Shown here in pieces: positions 1 through 5,705 of a DNA stretch of 6,437 nt (position 1 is its first letter; every line of letters begins with the position of its first letter). Below the pieces are notes generated by a model. That model searched no databases and had not been told where the DNA came from. It saw only the letters and a list, made by a program, of their open reading frames with translations. Origin of the DNA: Actinomycetes bacterium (GTDB lineage: Bacteria > Actinomycetota > Acidimicrobiia > Acidimicrobiales > Acidimicrobiaceae); the NCBI GenBank assembly GCA_021823045.1, contig JAKAPB010000117.1:1-6437 (forward strand), given 5' to 3'. The position numbers were made by a program, and so were the translations under genes.

Positions 1-1
1 C

Positions 2-694
2 TTATTACAACTTGTTGCGCTACTAGCACAGGAACCACCCGCATCATCCGATCCAGACGCACTTAGAGACGAAAAGATCAAGGTTCTAAAAGCGATGCGC
101 TCGCCGCTACCCGAGCATATTGTGCGGGGTCAATACGAGGGTTATCGAAACGAACCGGGGGTCGACAACCGCTCGACCACCGAGACCTACGTCGCACTTC
201 GAACCGAGATTGACAACTGGAGATGGGCCGGGGTCCCCTTTCTAATTCGGACCGGCAAACACCTCAATGTGACGTGCACCGAAGCGGTCATACGCTTCAA
301 AGAACCGCCGTCTCGACTCTTCGGGGTCACCTCGACACGATCACTACTACCAAATGAACTCCGCTTTGAGCTAAAGCCGAGTGAGCGTATCACCCTTCGA
401 CTTCAGGTCAAACAACCTGGATCAGACCTGATTCCGATGCCCGTCGACCTAGAAGTGGCCGACCCAAGCATATCGGGTTCGAGCACCGAGGCGTATGAGA
501 TACTCCTAAACGATGCGATAGTCGGTGACCTCTCACGATTTGCGCGTCAAGATGCCGTTACCGAGGCTTGGAGGATTGTCGATCCGATCATCGTCAGTGC
601 GCCCGAGTGCGAAATCTACTATCGAGGATCCACCGGACCGGCCACTTCTCACCAACTCGTTCAAGATATAGGTGGCTGGGCCTCGTGGGGATGA
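2..694 (+). CDS. zwf: Glucose-6-phosphate 1-dehydrogenase, C-terminal part (5' end outside window)
   Basis: This enzyme oxidises glucose-6-phosphate with NAD(P)+ to 6-phosphogluconolactone, the entry step of the oxidative pentose phosphate pathway, in the cytoplasm. The frame is open from base 2, so the ATG at 95 is internal; 230 residues are visible of a usual ~480-510. The first residues (LLQLVALLAQEPP, then LRDEKIKVLKAMR) match the conserved G6PD helix region. They are followed by RGQYEGY, the TETYVAL block, WAGVPFLIRTGKHL with the conserved RTGK, and near the end AYEILLNDAIVGD, RFARQD and EAWRIVDPI. The protein ends normally at TGA with a typical C-terminal tail containing W and G residues. 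The N-terminal Rossmann domain and catalytic His are outside the window. It converges on the ABC ATPase gene with a 51-bp gap, so it is not part of the galactose operon. Family identification is firm; cofactor preference cannot be judged from this part. Confidence 0.96.
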   Translation, partial: LLQLVALLAQEPPASSDPDALRDEKIKVLKAMRSPLPEHIVRGQYEGYRNEPGVDNRSTTETYVALRTEIDNWRWAGVPFLIRTGKHLNVTCTEAVIRFKEPPSRLFGVTSTRSLLPNELRFELKPSERITLRLQVKQPGSDLIPMPVDLEVADPSISGSSTEAYEILLNDAIVGDLSRFARQDAVTEAWRIVDPIIVSAPECEIYYRGSTGPATSHQLVQDIGGWASWG

Positions 695-745
695 CTGCAA
701 CCGCCATACTTCTGAGTTAATCCGGCTAATCCTTCCTTTTGACAC

Positions 746-1891
746 TCAGCGTAGGGCGAGTCCAGACGACGGATCAAAGAAATGGTAAGAGTCGGCTTCA
801 ATGCTCAGGCGAATGATGTCCTTCGAAACTACCTTGCTTCGAGGGCCAATACGGGCGACACCCTCTCCCGTTACCGCAAAACCGCTCTGAAGGACTTCAT
901 CTTGGAATCCTTCCACGGTTTCGCGTCGAGCGTCGATGCTAAAGTGCACAAGGAGTTCAGAGCCAAGTGCTTCGACGAGCTCTACAGTGGCGGTGATCGT
1001 GGATGGGTCGCTGTCAGTGGCAATGCGAAGGTTCTCAGGGCGGATACCCAAGATTACCGATCGTTCGCGATACGGAGTGAGACACCCACGGAAAGATTCC
1101 GGTACGGGCAACTTCTGGGAGCCGAGGGTTAGCTCAGTACCGTCTGCTGATATCGCCGCTCGGTAGAGGTTCATTGCCGGCGAACCGATGAAGGCAGCGA
1201 CGAAAATGTTGACTGGTTTCTCATACAGTGCTTGTGGCGTATCGCACTGTTGGAGGACCCCAGAGCGCATGACGCCGACTCGATCTCCCATCGTCATAGC
1301 TTCCAACTGATCGTGAGTGACATAGACGGTGGCCACACCGAGGCGACGTTGGATTCGACTCACCTCAGCCCGCATCGAAACACGAAGCTGGGCGTCGAGG
1401 TTCGAAAGAGGTTCATCCATCAAAAAGGCCGAGGGTTCCCGGACAATAGCCCGGCCCATTGCTACCCTTTGGCGCTGTCCGCCCGACAGCTGTCCCGGGC
1501 GTTGGTCGATCCATTCAGTCAACCCGAGTATCTTTACCGCGTCGGCGACCCGGCGCCTGATGTCTTGCTTAGGTACTTTGCGGAGCTTAAGGGCGAAGCC
1601 GATGTTGTCGGCGACACTCATGTGCGGATAGAGGGCATAGTTCTGAAAGACCATCGCTATGTCCCTGTCGGTAGGGGCCACGGCATTGACGACACGATCA
1701 CCAATTTTAAGAATCCCCGACGATATCTCCTCGAGGCCAGCAACCATTCTCAGAACCGTGGTTTTGCCCGATCCCGACGGTCCTACGAGAACCATAAATT
1801 CGCCATCGGCGATCGTCATGTCGAGATGTTTTACCGCCTCGAAACCGTTGGCGTAAACCTTAGTAATTCCCTCCATGTAGATGGCGGCCAT
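746..1891 (-). CDS. Sugar ABC transporter ATP-binding protein (MalK/UgpC/MsmX type)
   Basis: This 381-residue protein is the cytoplasmic nucleotide-binding subunit of a carbohydrate importer; it hydrolyses ATP to drive uptake through a permease pair. Visible motifs: Walker A GPSGSGKTT (37-45), Q-loop Gln83 in VFQNYALYPH, signature LSGGQRQRVAMGRA (135-148), Walker B AFLMDEP (155-161) with Glu160, D-loop SNLD (163-166), and H-loop His193 in VTHDQLEAMTMGDRV. A C-terminal TOBE/regulatory domain follows from about 238, including LGIRPENL (281-288) and an end of the usual type (FFDPSSGLAL). Length is normal for the family. The ATG at 1891 is preceded by AAGGGGAG with 5 nt spacing, which favours it over the internal ATG at codon 6. 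No permease or binding-protein gene is in the window. The ATPase may serve several sugar transporters, as MsmX-like proteins do, or a galactoside system encoded elsewhere. It lies 349 bp after galK on the same strand, so it could be co-transcribed or have its own promoter. Family certain; substrate inferred only from the neighbours. Confidence 0.95.
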   Translation of the reverse strand: MAAIYMEGITKVYANGFEAVKHLDMTIADGEFMVLVGPSGSGKTTVLRMVAGLEEISSGILKIGDRVVNAVAPTDRDIAMVFQNYALYPHMSVADNIGFALKLRKVPKQDIRRRVADAVKILGLTEWIDQRPGQLSGGQRQRVAMGRAIVREPSAFLMDEPLSNLDAQLRVSMRAEVSRIQRRLGVATVYVTHDQLEAMTMGDRVGVMRSGVLQQCDTPQALYEKPVNIFVAAFIGSPAMNLYRAAISADGTELTLGSQKLPVPESFRGCLTPYRERSVILGIRPENLRIATDSDPSTITATVELVEALGSELLVHFSIDARRETVEGFQDEVLQSGFAVTGEGVARIGPRSKVVSKDIIRLSIEADSYHFFDPSSGLALR

Positions 1892-1946
1892 ATTGCTCCC
1901 CTTATTAGTAGTATCGCTCGCAAGTTAGTGTTGGTTGTAAACGTGG

Positions 1947-1958
1947 TTCCCGCGGGAA
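1947..1958. promoter_or_regulatory. Perfect 12-bp palindrome upstream of the ABC ATPase gene
   Basis: TTCCCGCGGGAA reads identically on both strands, and its nearest edge is 55 bp ahead of the ATPase start codon. The position and symmetry suit a binding site for a dimeric regulator controlling the transporter gene. The pairing stops at exactly 12 bp (flanks G and T do not pair). There is no T-tract, so it is not a terminator. Which protein would bind is unknown; the DeoR-type regulator of the neighbouring operon is one candidate. A short GC palindrome can also arise by chance, hence the low confidence. Confidence 0.3.
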
Positions 1959-2075
1959 TGATCGCTGAATCAAAGCTCCGAGGGCGAGGTTCGAAATAGG
2001 CATAGGAATGTCGCATCCAGAATGGGGTTTCGGCAAGTGTTGTCTTAGAGAAATGCTGCTGAATTGGTCTCTTAG

Positions 2076-2152
2076 ACTCTTTGGATCTACCACGGCAATC
2101 TGCGCTTTCATCCAGTCTCCCCCCACCCTTAGGGCAAGACCTACTCTTTGGA
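2076..2152. repeat. 10-bp direct repeat pair in the intergenic gap
   Basis: ACTCTTTGGA occurs exactly at 2076-2085 and again at 2143-2152 (TCCAAAGAGT on the minus strand), 67 bp apart centre to centre. Neither copy lies in a recognised gene. The distance is close to six helical turns, so the two copies could be operator half-sites on the same DNA face. A chance 10-bp match within ~350 bp is uncommon but not rare, so the role is unproven. Confidence 0.25.
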
Positions 2153-2240
2153 CAATTCTGCCCTGCGTCAACTCGACCAAAGGCGGTTACAGCTGTTTTT
2201 TCCGAGTCAACTGCGCTTGCCTTATGTGCTTGGAGAATCA

Positions 2241-3377
2241 CTAGCCGATCCTCCTTGCTCCGGCCGAGGCTTTAACCTCAAAGGCCTCTGGAACTACGCC
2301 AGTCACCGAGGAGAAGGCGCTATCGAGCTCCCGCTGGAGCAGTTCGACTTCGACGCCGACGACGACCGCTGAACCACCAAAGCCACCGCCCACCATTCGA
2401 GCACCGATTGCTCCACATCTCTCGGCGACCGAAACCACCCTGTCTAACTCGAAGCAGGAGACCTCAAAATCATCCCTGAGCGAACGGTGGGAGGCAAAAA
2501 TAGCATCGCCGACTGAGGTGCCAGACCGAAGAGCATCGACCGTGGATATCACGCGAGCATTTTCGGTTACAACGTGCCGAGCTCTTCGCTGAAGCGTACC
2601 AGAGAGTCGGGTCTCCACCTCCTCCAAAGTTGCGGATCGTAACGAAGCGTACCCAAGTGCATTGGATGCCAGTTCGCACTCTCGACGCCTCTGTGCATAG
2701 TGTCCCTCGACATTGGCATGCTTTACTTTTGTATCTACCACTACCAGCGGACCTATCTCGAGTGGTATATGCGCCAACGAGTGCGATTCGAAATCGATCA
2801 ACAACGCATTGTTGGCCCTGGCTCCAACAATTGCGGTCTGATCGAGCCTCCCCACGGGGGCACCAACAAATTCCGATTCAGCACGATGGGCGATATCCAC
2901 CAGCTCGTCATGGCCTAGACCGAGCTCGAACCTGTCATTGATCGACATAGCCGTGGAAACCGTCAAGGCGGCGGACGATGATAATCCACTCCCACTTGGA
3001 ACGGAGGAAGAGATGAGGATCTCTATTCCGTGTGGCTCCCATCCTCTATCGACCAAAGCCCAAAAAACCCCGGCGACATAGGCCGGCCAGCCATCAACGT
3101 TGCCGGGTCGGATCGCCGAGACCGGGCTCTGCGACCACCCCGGATATCCGGTTGAGAAGCAACGCAGTTCCGCCCGATCAAGCGACCTTAGTGCGACCGT
3201 CGTGTGCCTCTCGATTGCAAAGGGTAGCGCCAGGCCACCGTTATAGTCGGTATGTTCGCCAATCAGGTTGACTCGTCCCGGTGCCTCCCAGACACCGTCT
3301 GGTTGGTGTCCGGTCAGTTCGGCGAAGCGATCAGTCATCTTCGATACTTCGTTGCTAAGAGTCTGGCCGTTCTTCAT
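2241..3377 (-). CDS. galK: Galactokinase
   Basis: GalK transfers phosphate from ATP to C1 of alpha-D-galactose, the first committed step of the Leloir pathway, in the cytoplasm. The 378-residue protein has the full GHMP-kinase layout. The galactokinase signature is GRVNLIGEHTDYN (34-46), with Arg35 and the sugar-binding Glu41-His42 and Asp44. The ATP-binding glycine/serine loop is VPSGSGLSSSAAL (126-138). The catalytic Asp is Asp179 in VGRLDQTA. Motif 3 is GARMVGGGFGGSAVVV (325-340). Length is normal for the family. The ATG at 3377 overlaps the galT stop codon by 4 nt (ATGA) and has only a modest purine-rich ribosome binding sequence (AAAGAAG), as expected for translational coupling. An alternative ATG at codon 14 would still leave the conserved domain intact. 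The residue before Leu-Asp-Gln is Arg where many galactokinases have Gly-Met or Gly-Ile; this is a variation, not the loss of a catalytic residue. It is the last gene of the overlapping cluster and ends in TAG. Confidence 0.96.
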   Translation of the reverse strand: MKNGQTLSNEVSKMTDRFAELTGHQPDGVWEAPGRVNLIGEHTDYNGGLALPFAIERHTTVALRSLDRAELRCFSTGYPGWSQSPVSAIRPGNVDGWPAYVAGVFWALVDRGWEPHGIEILISSSVPSGSGLSSSAALTVSTAMSINDRFELGLGHDELVDIAHRAESEFVGAPVGRLDQTAIVGARANNALLIDFESHSLAHIPLEIGPLVVVDTKVKHANVEGHYAQRRRECELASNALGYASLRSATLEEVETRLSGTLQRRARHVVTENARVISTVDALRSGTSVGDAIFASHRSLRDDFEVSCFELDRVVSVAERCGAIGARMVGGGFGGSAVVVGVEVELLQRELDSAFSSVTGVVPEAFEVKASAGARRIG

Positions 3378-4360
3378 AACTTCTTTGCCCTGGCTTTTCG
3401 GAGTGACGTTGCTGCTACCTCCGGGCTCACGTCGGTCACGAAGGCACCACCTGCGAGTTCGGAACCAGCGAGAAACTTCAGCCGATCCCGGGTTCTATTT
3501 GGGGGTGAAAACTCGATATGGAGGTGACTGATTTCGTCCCAAGCTTCGTCTTCATTGGTCGGCCGCTGGTGAAACGCCATGATATACGGGAGTGAAAAGC
3601 CCCACAATGCATCGTAGGTGCGGGTAACGTCGAGCAGAATCTCAGCTAGCTGTGCACGGTCTCGCTGATCTAGCGCAGCAAGTGACGGGCGGTGGACTTT
3701 AGTCGCAACGTGTACCTCGTAGGGAAATCGCGCCCAAAACGGTACCCAGGCGAGCCACCGCTCATTACTTGCAACGACCCTGCGTCCGTCGTCGAGTTCA
3801 TTAGCTACCACATCGCACTCGACACAAGTCCCATTCAAACTGAGGTGTCGCCGTGCACTTAGTAGTTCCTTTAGCGGCCTCGGTGGAATCTCTGGGTATC
3901 CGTAGATCTGTCCATGGGGGTGAGACAACGTCGTGCCGACCACTTCGCCTTTATTCTCAAAGGGCATCACATAAGAGACTTCCCTCTCGGATCCGATTAC
4001 CACCCACCGATCGGTCCAGATGTCGACGAGCATTCGAACCCTTTCGATAGAAAGGTCTGCCATCGTCTTGGTGTGATCATCCGAATATACGAGGACTTCA
4101 CACCTGCCAGCGGCGGGTTTCACCCCAAGGAGGCCACTCGCTTCGATATCGGGTGCAGGTGGGTTCGGAGAGAAGGATGGGAATCGATTGTCAAAGGTTA
4201 CTACTTCGAAGGATTCGAAAGGAATCTCTGTCGCTGGCGATCCTGGGCGAGAGGGACATAGCGGACAGAAATCGGCGTTGGGTTTGTATGTTCGATGCTG
4301 CCTATGGGTAGCAAAGGTAACCCACTCGCCCGAAGTAGGGTCGTATCGACGCTCTGTCAC
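3374..4360 (-). CDS. galT: Galactose-1-phosphate uridylyltransferase
   Basis: GalT moves UMP from UDP-glucose to galactose-1-phosphate by a covalent uridylyl-histidine intermediate, giving UDP-galactose and glucose-1-phosphate. In this 328-residue protein the opening RRYDPTSGEW and THRQHRTY correspond to the N-terminal block of known GalTs. Cys32 and Cys35 (FCPLC), His96 (DDHTKT) and His147 are the expected zinc ligands. The active site is HPHGQ (147-151), with His149 as nucleophile and Gln151. His264, His279 and His281 (HQRP, HLHIEF) match the second metal site of E. coli GalT. The chosen start is GTG at 4360, which overlaps the upstream stop as GTGA and is preceded by GAGGG 9 nt away. This start makes the protein begin about where E. 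coli GalT does. Many actinobacterial GalTs as I recall them have ~30 further N-terminal residues, and similar residues occur at the end of the preceding ORF in the other frame (see findings). A 470-residue frameshift product, or a 373-residue form starting at that ORF's Met98, is therefore conceivable. Confidence 0.95.
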   Translation of the reverse strand: MTERRYDPTSGEWVTFATHRQHRTYKPNADFCPLCPSRPGSPATEIPFESFEVVTFDNRFPSFSPNPPAPDIEASGLLGVKPAAGRCEVLVYSDDHTKTMADLSIERVRMLVDIWTDRWVVIGSEREVSYVMPFENKGEVVGTTLSHPHGQIYGYPEIPPRPLKELLSARRHLSLNGTCVECDVVANELDDGRRVVASNERWLAWVPFWARFPYEVHVATKVHRPSLAALDQRDRAQLAEILLDVTRTYDALWGFSLPYIMAFHQRPTNEDEAWDEISHLHIEFSPPNRTRDRLKFLAGSELAGGAFVTDVSPEVAATSLRKARAKKL

Positions 4361-4785
4361 GTTGTCTTTCCCTCTTTCAAGGAACCAGCTGCGATGTATT
4401 CGATGTGTAGATACTGGGTAAGTCGTCGACCGTCGGGCATTCGAAACACCCTGCGTACCAGCCCGTTTGCCTCAAGTTCTACCTGTGGTTCCATCTCCAC
4501 CAATCGGGAAGCACCGGATGAGGCTTTCCCCTTGCCCTCCTCGGCGACCTCGAAGGATCGGGCAGGTGCTGCGGAGCTTCCAGCGGCACCACCCGCTCCG
4601 GCGACAGATGGCCCCTTGGTTTCATGGTGACCTTTATCTGGGTCGAATTCAGACTTGATAGAGTTATCGGAAGCTCCGGAGACCGGGAGGCTACCTTGGT
4701 GGGCCACACTTAGCGGTGGCTCGGTCCCCTGTTGGATCTGAGCAGACCGAGTAGTCGGATTTGTGCAGTATCTTGGGGTGCTCAC
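4357..4785 (-). CDS. Small protein with low-complexity N-terminus; C-terminus resembles GalT N-terminal segment
   Basis: This ORF encodes 142 residues from a GTG at 4785. I do not recognise it as a named family. Residues 1-95 are rich in Ser, Gly, Ala, Pro and charged residues (e.g. VAGAGGAAGSSAAPA at 61-75) and look disordered, with no signal peptide or membrane segment. Residues 96-135 look ordered and contain RRVFRMPDGRRLTQY (111-125). From memory this resembles the start of actinobacterial GalT proteins (of the kind TRLADGRELIYYD), which stands just ahead of the RRYDP block. The ORF overlaps the regulator stop as GTGA and the galT start as GTGA, so it fits the operon exactly and is probably translated, although its ribosome binding site (AAGGCG) is weak. 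Possible readings are a split-off GalT N-terminus acting in complex with GalT, the 5' part of a frameshifted galT, a real or sequencing frameshift, or an unrelated small protein. No catalytic residues are visible. Confidence 0.6.
   Translation of the reverse strand: MSTPRYCTNPTTRSAQIQQGTEPPLSVAHQGSLPVSGASDNSIKSEFDPDKGHHETKGPSVAGAGGAAGSSAAPARSFEVAEEGKGKASSGASRLVEMEPQVELEANGLVRRVFRMPDGRRLTQYLHIEYIAAGSLKEGKTT
4366..4372 (-). other. Possible -1 frameshift heptamer at the end of the 142-codon ORF
   Basis: On the minus strand the bases read G GGA AAG, where GGA and AAG are zero-frame codons 139 and 140 of the small ORF. This fits the X XXY YYZ slippery form. After a -1 slip the next codons are GAC AAC GTG ACA, which is the galT frame, with the GTG being galT's own start codon. 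The zero-frame stop follows 6 nt after the heptamer. A small hairpin, GTCG-ATA-CGAC, begins 15 nt downstream; it is weak and rather distant. The same purine run (GAGGG) also works as the galT ribosome binding site, so the heptamer may be a by-product of that. No other overlap in the operon has such a heptamer in phase. Confidence 0.25.
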
Positions 4786-5705
4786 TTACTTCGCCTTGCG
4801 CCCTTTGGGGTGGCATCTAGAGTGGGATCACCCTCGGAGGAGATCTGATTACCGATAGTCTTTTTGAGAAAACTCGTCGTCGATGCCGTATCATTTTTCC
4901 CCTCAGCCAACGTCTCACTCGGTTGGTGAGTAGATGGACCCGGAGCGAGAATGAGCTCTCCAACGCCATCAGAAAGTGCTCGACGCCCCTCCTCTACCAG
5001 ACCCTCATCGCATATCAGGACGTCAGCTGCGCTCAGCGGGGCTATCCTGGCCATACCAATGGTTCGCCACTTAGTATGGTCTGCGACCACCACCGTTCGG
5101 CGTGCACAACTCAAAAGGGTTCGGTTTGTCTGGGCCTCCGCCAAATTTGGAGTGGTAAAGCCGGCTTCTGGATCCATGCCGTGGACTCCAAGGAAGAGGA
5201 TGTCCACGTAGAGGGACCGGATGGCGTCTTCGGCGACCATGCCGACCAGTGCCCCCGAAGGCGTGGGTATCCCACCCGTGAGGATCATCGGAAGATGCGG
5301 ATGATCCCTGTGCAACGCCACCGCTAGCGAAAGCGAATTGGTCACGACGGTAATTCGAGGGACAACGGGGAGCCGTTGGGCCAAAGCCCACGTGGTAGTT
5401 CCACCAGATATGGCGACTGAGGCCCCGGGGGGCACGAGAGCGACGGCGGCATCAGCGATCGCCGCCTTCTCGAGGGCATTCTGGGTGAGCTTGGCATCGA
5501 AGCCTGGCTCCTCTGCGCTACGACCACTTGTTACCGCCCCACCGTGAACCTTTGTCAGTAGCCCGGATTCCTGGAGTACCTCAAGGTCTCTACGAATTGT
5601 CATATCTGAGACGTCAAATAGTTCGGCTAGTTCGGCCACTCGCACAGCCCCGTGACGCTTAATCTCTTCGGTGATTCGGGATTGTCGCTGGCTTGGGATC
5701 ATCAT
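4782..5705 (-). CDS. DeoR/GlpR-family transcriptional regulator, probable galactose operon repressor
   Basis: This is a cytoplasmic DNA-binding regulator of 307 residues. The N-terminal winged helix (about 3-57) carries the DeoR signature: QSRITEEI, VRVAELAELFDVSDMTIRRDL, then VHGGAV. The sensor domain (about 75-235) is of the sugar-phosphate-isomerase-like type. It has SGGTTTWALA (100-109), TNSL (122-125), LTGG (142-145), the FLGVHGMDPEAGFT block (171-184) and ADHTKW (208-213). Family members usually repress sugar genes and are released by a phosphorylated sugar. By context the targets are this operon (autoregulation) and the effector may be galactose-1-phosphate or a related compound; both are inferences. 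The usual family length is ~250-260. Here a Ser/Thr/Gly/Lys-rich tail (about 255-307) extends to the stop that overlaps the next gene. The ATG at 5705 overlaps the upstream stop (ATGA) and has GGGAG 8 nt ahead; the ATG at 5702 directly after it is less well placed. Confidence 0.95.
   Translation of the reverse strand: MMIPSQRQSRITEEIKRHGAVRVAELAELFDVSDMTIRRDLEVLQESGLLTKVHGGAVTSGRSAEEPGFDAKLTQNALEKAAIADAAVALVPPGASVAISGGTTTWALAQRLPVVPRITVVTNSLSLAVALHRDHPHLPMILTGGIPTPSGALVGMVAEDAIRSLYVDILFLGVHGMDPEAGFTTPNLAEAQTNRTLLSCARRTVVVADHTKWRTIGMARIAPLSAADVLICDEGLVEEGRRALSDGVGELILAPGPSTHQPSETLAEGKNDTASTTSFLKKTIGNQISSEGDPTLDATPKGARRSK

Larger units (their letters stand above)
1892..2240. other. Intergenic region between galK and the ABC ATPase gene
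   Basis: This 349-bp stretch separates galK from the ATPase gene. It is visibly more AT-rich than its surroundings and no ORF in it resembles a known family. Read on the minus strand it contains a 6-bp stem (TGCCCT at 2159-2164 with AGGGCA at 2131-2136) without a T-tract, so it is not a clear rho-independent terminator for galK. It also holds a G-rich run (2119-2124), a 10-bp direct repeat and a perfect 12-bp palindrome (listed separately). A possible small ORF (2111 down to 1905) is discussed under findings. Minus-strand sequences such as TTTACA followed ~20 nt later by GATACT just before the ATPase ribosome binding site are too poorly spaced to call a promoter. The region most likely holds a promoter or attenuation region for the ATPase gene, but that is inference. 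Confidence 0.6.

Noticed and set aside
712..749. Inverted repeat CTGAGT ... ACTCAG in the zwf/ATPase convergent gap as a shared terminator
   Set aside because: The stem is only 6 bp with a 26-nt loop and no T-tract on either side; too weak to call a terminator. The tandem TAATCC copies (718-723, 727-732) within it are too short to call a repeat.
1232..1999. 255-codon plus-strand ORF opposite the ABC ATPase gene
   Set aside because: It is antisense to a fully conserved ABC ATPase and its translation shows no recognisable motif; a shadow of the codon bias of the real gene.
2131..2164. Stem TGCCCT/AGGGCA downstream of galK as a rho-independent terminator
   Set aside because: Six base pairs with a 22-nt loop and no following T-run on the minus strand.
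1831..2241. 136-codon minus-strand ORF with a GTG start overlapping the galK stop (TAGTG)
   Set aside because: It runs 61 bp into the ATPase gene in another frame, has no good ribosome binding site, and its composition is not protein-like.
3853..4261. Plus-strand ORFs opposite galT
   Set aside because: Antisense to conserved GalT sequence including the HPHGQ active site; no motifs.
4923..5547. Plus-strand ORFs and an alternative minus-strand frame across the regulator gene
   Set aside because: All lie within the well-conserved DeoR-type coding frame and show no family features.
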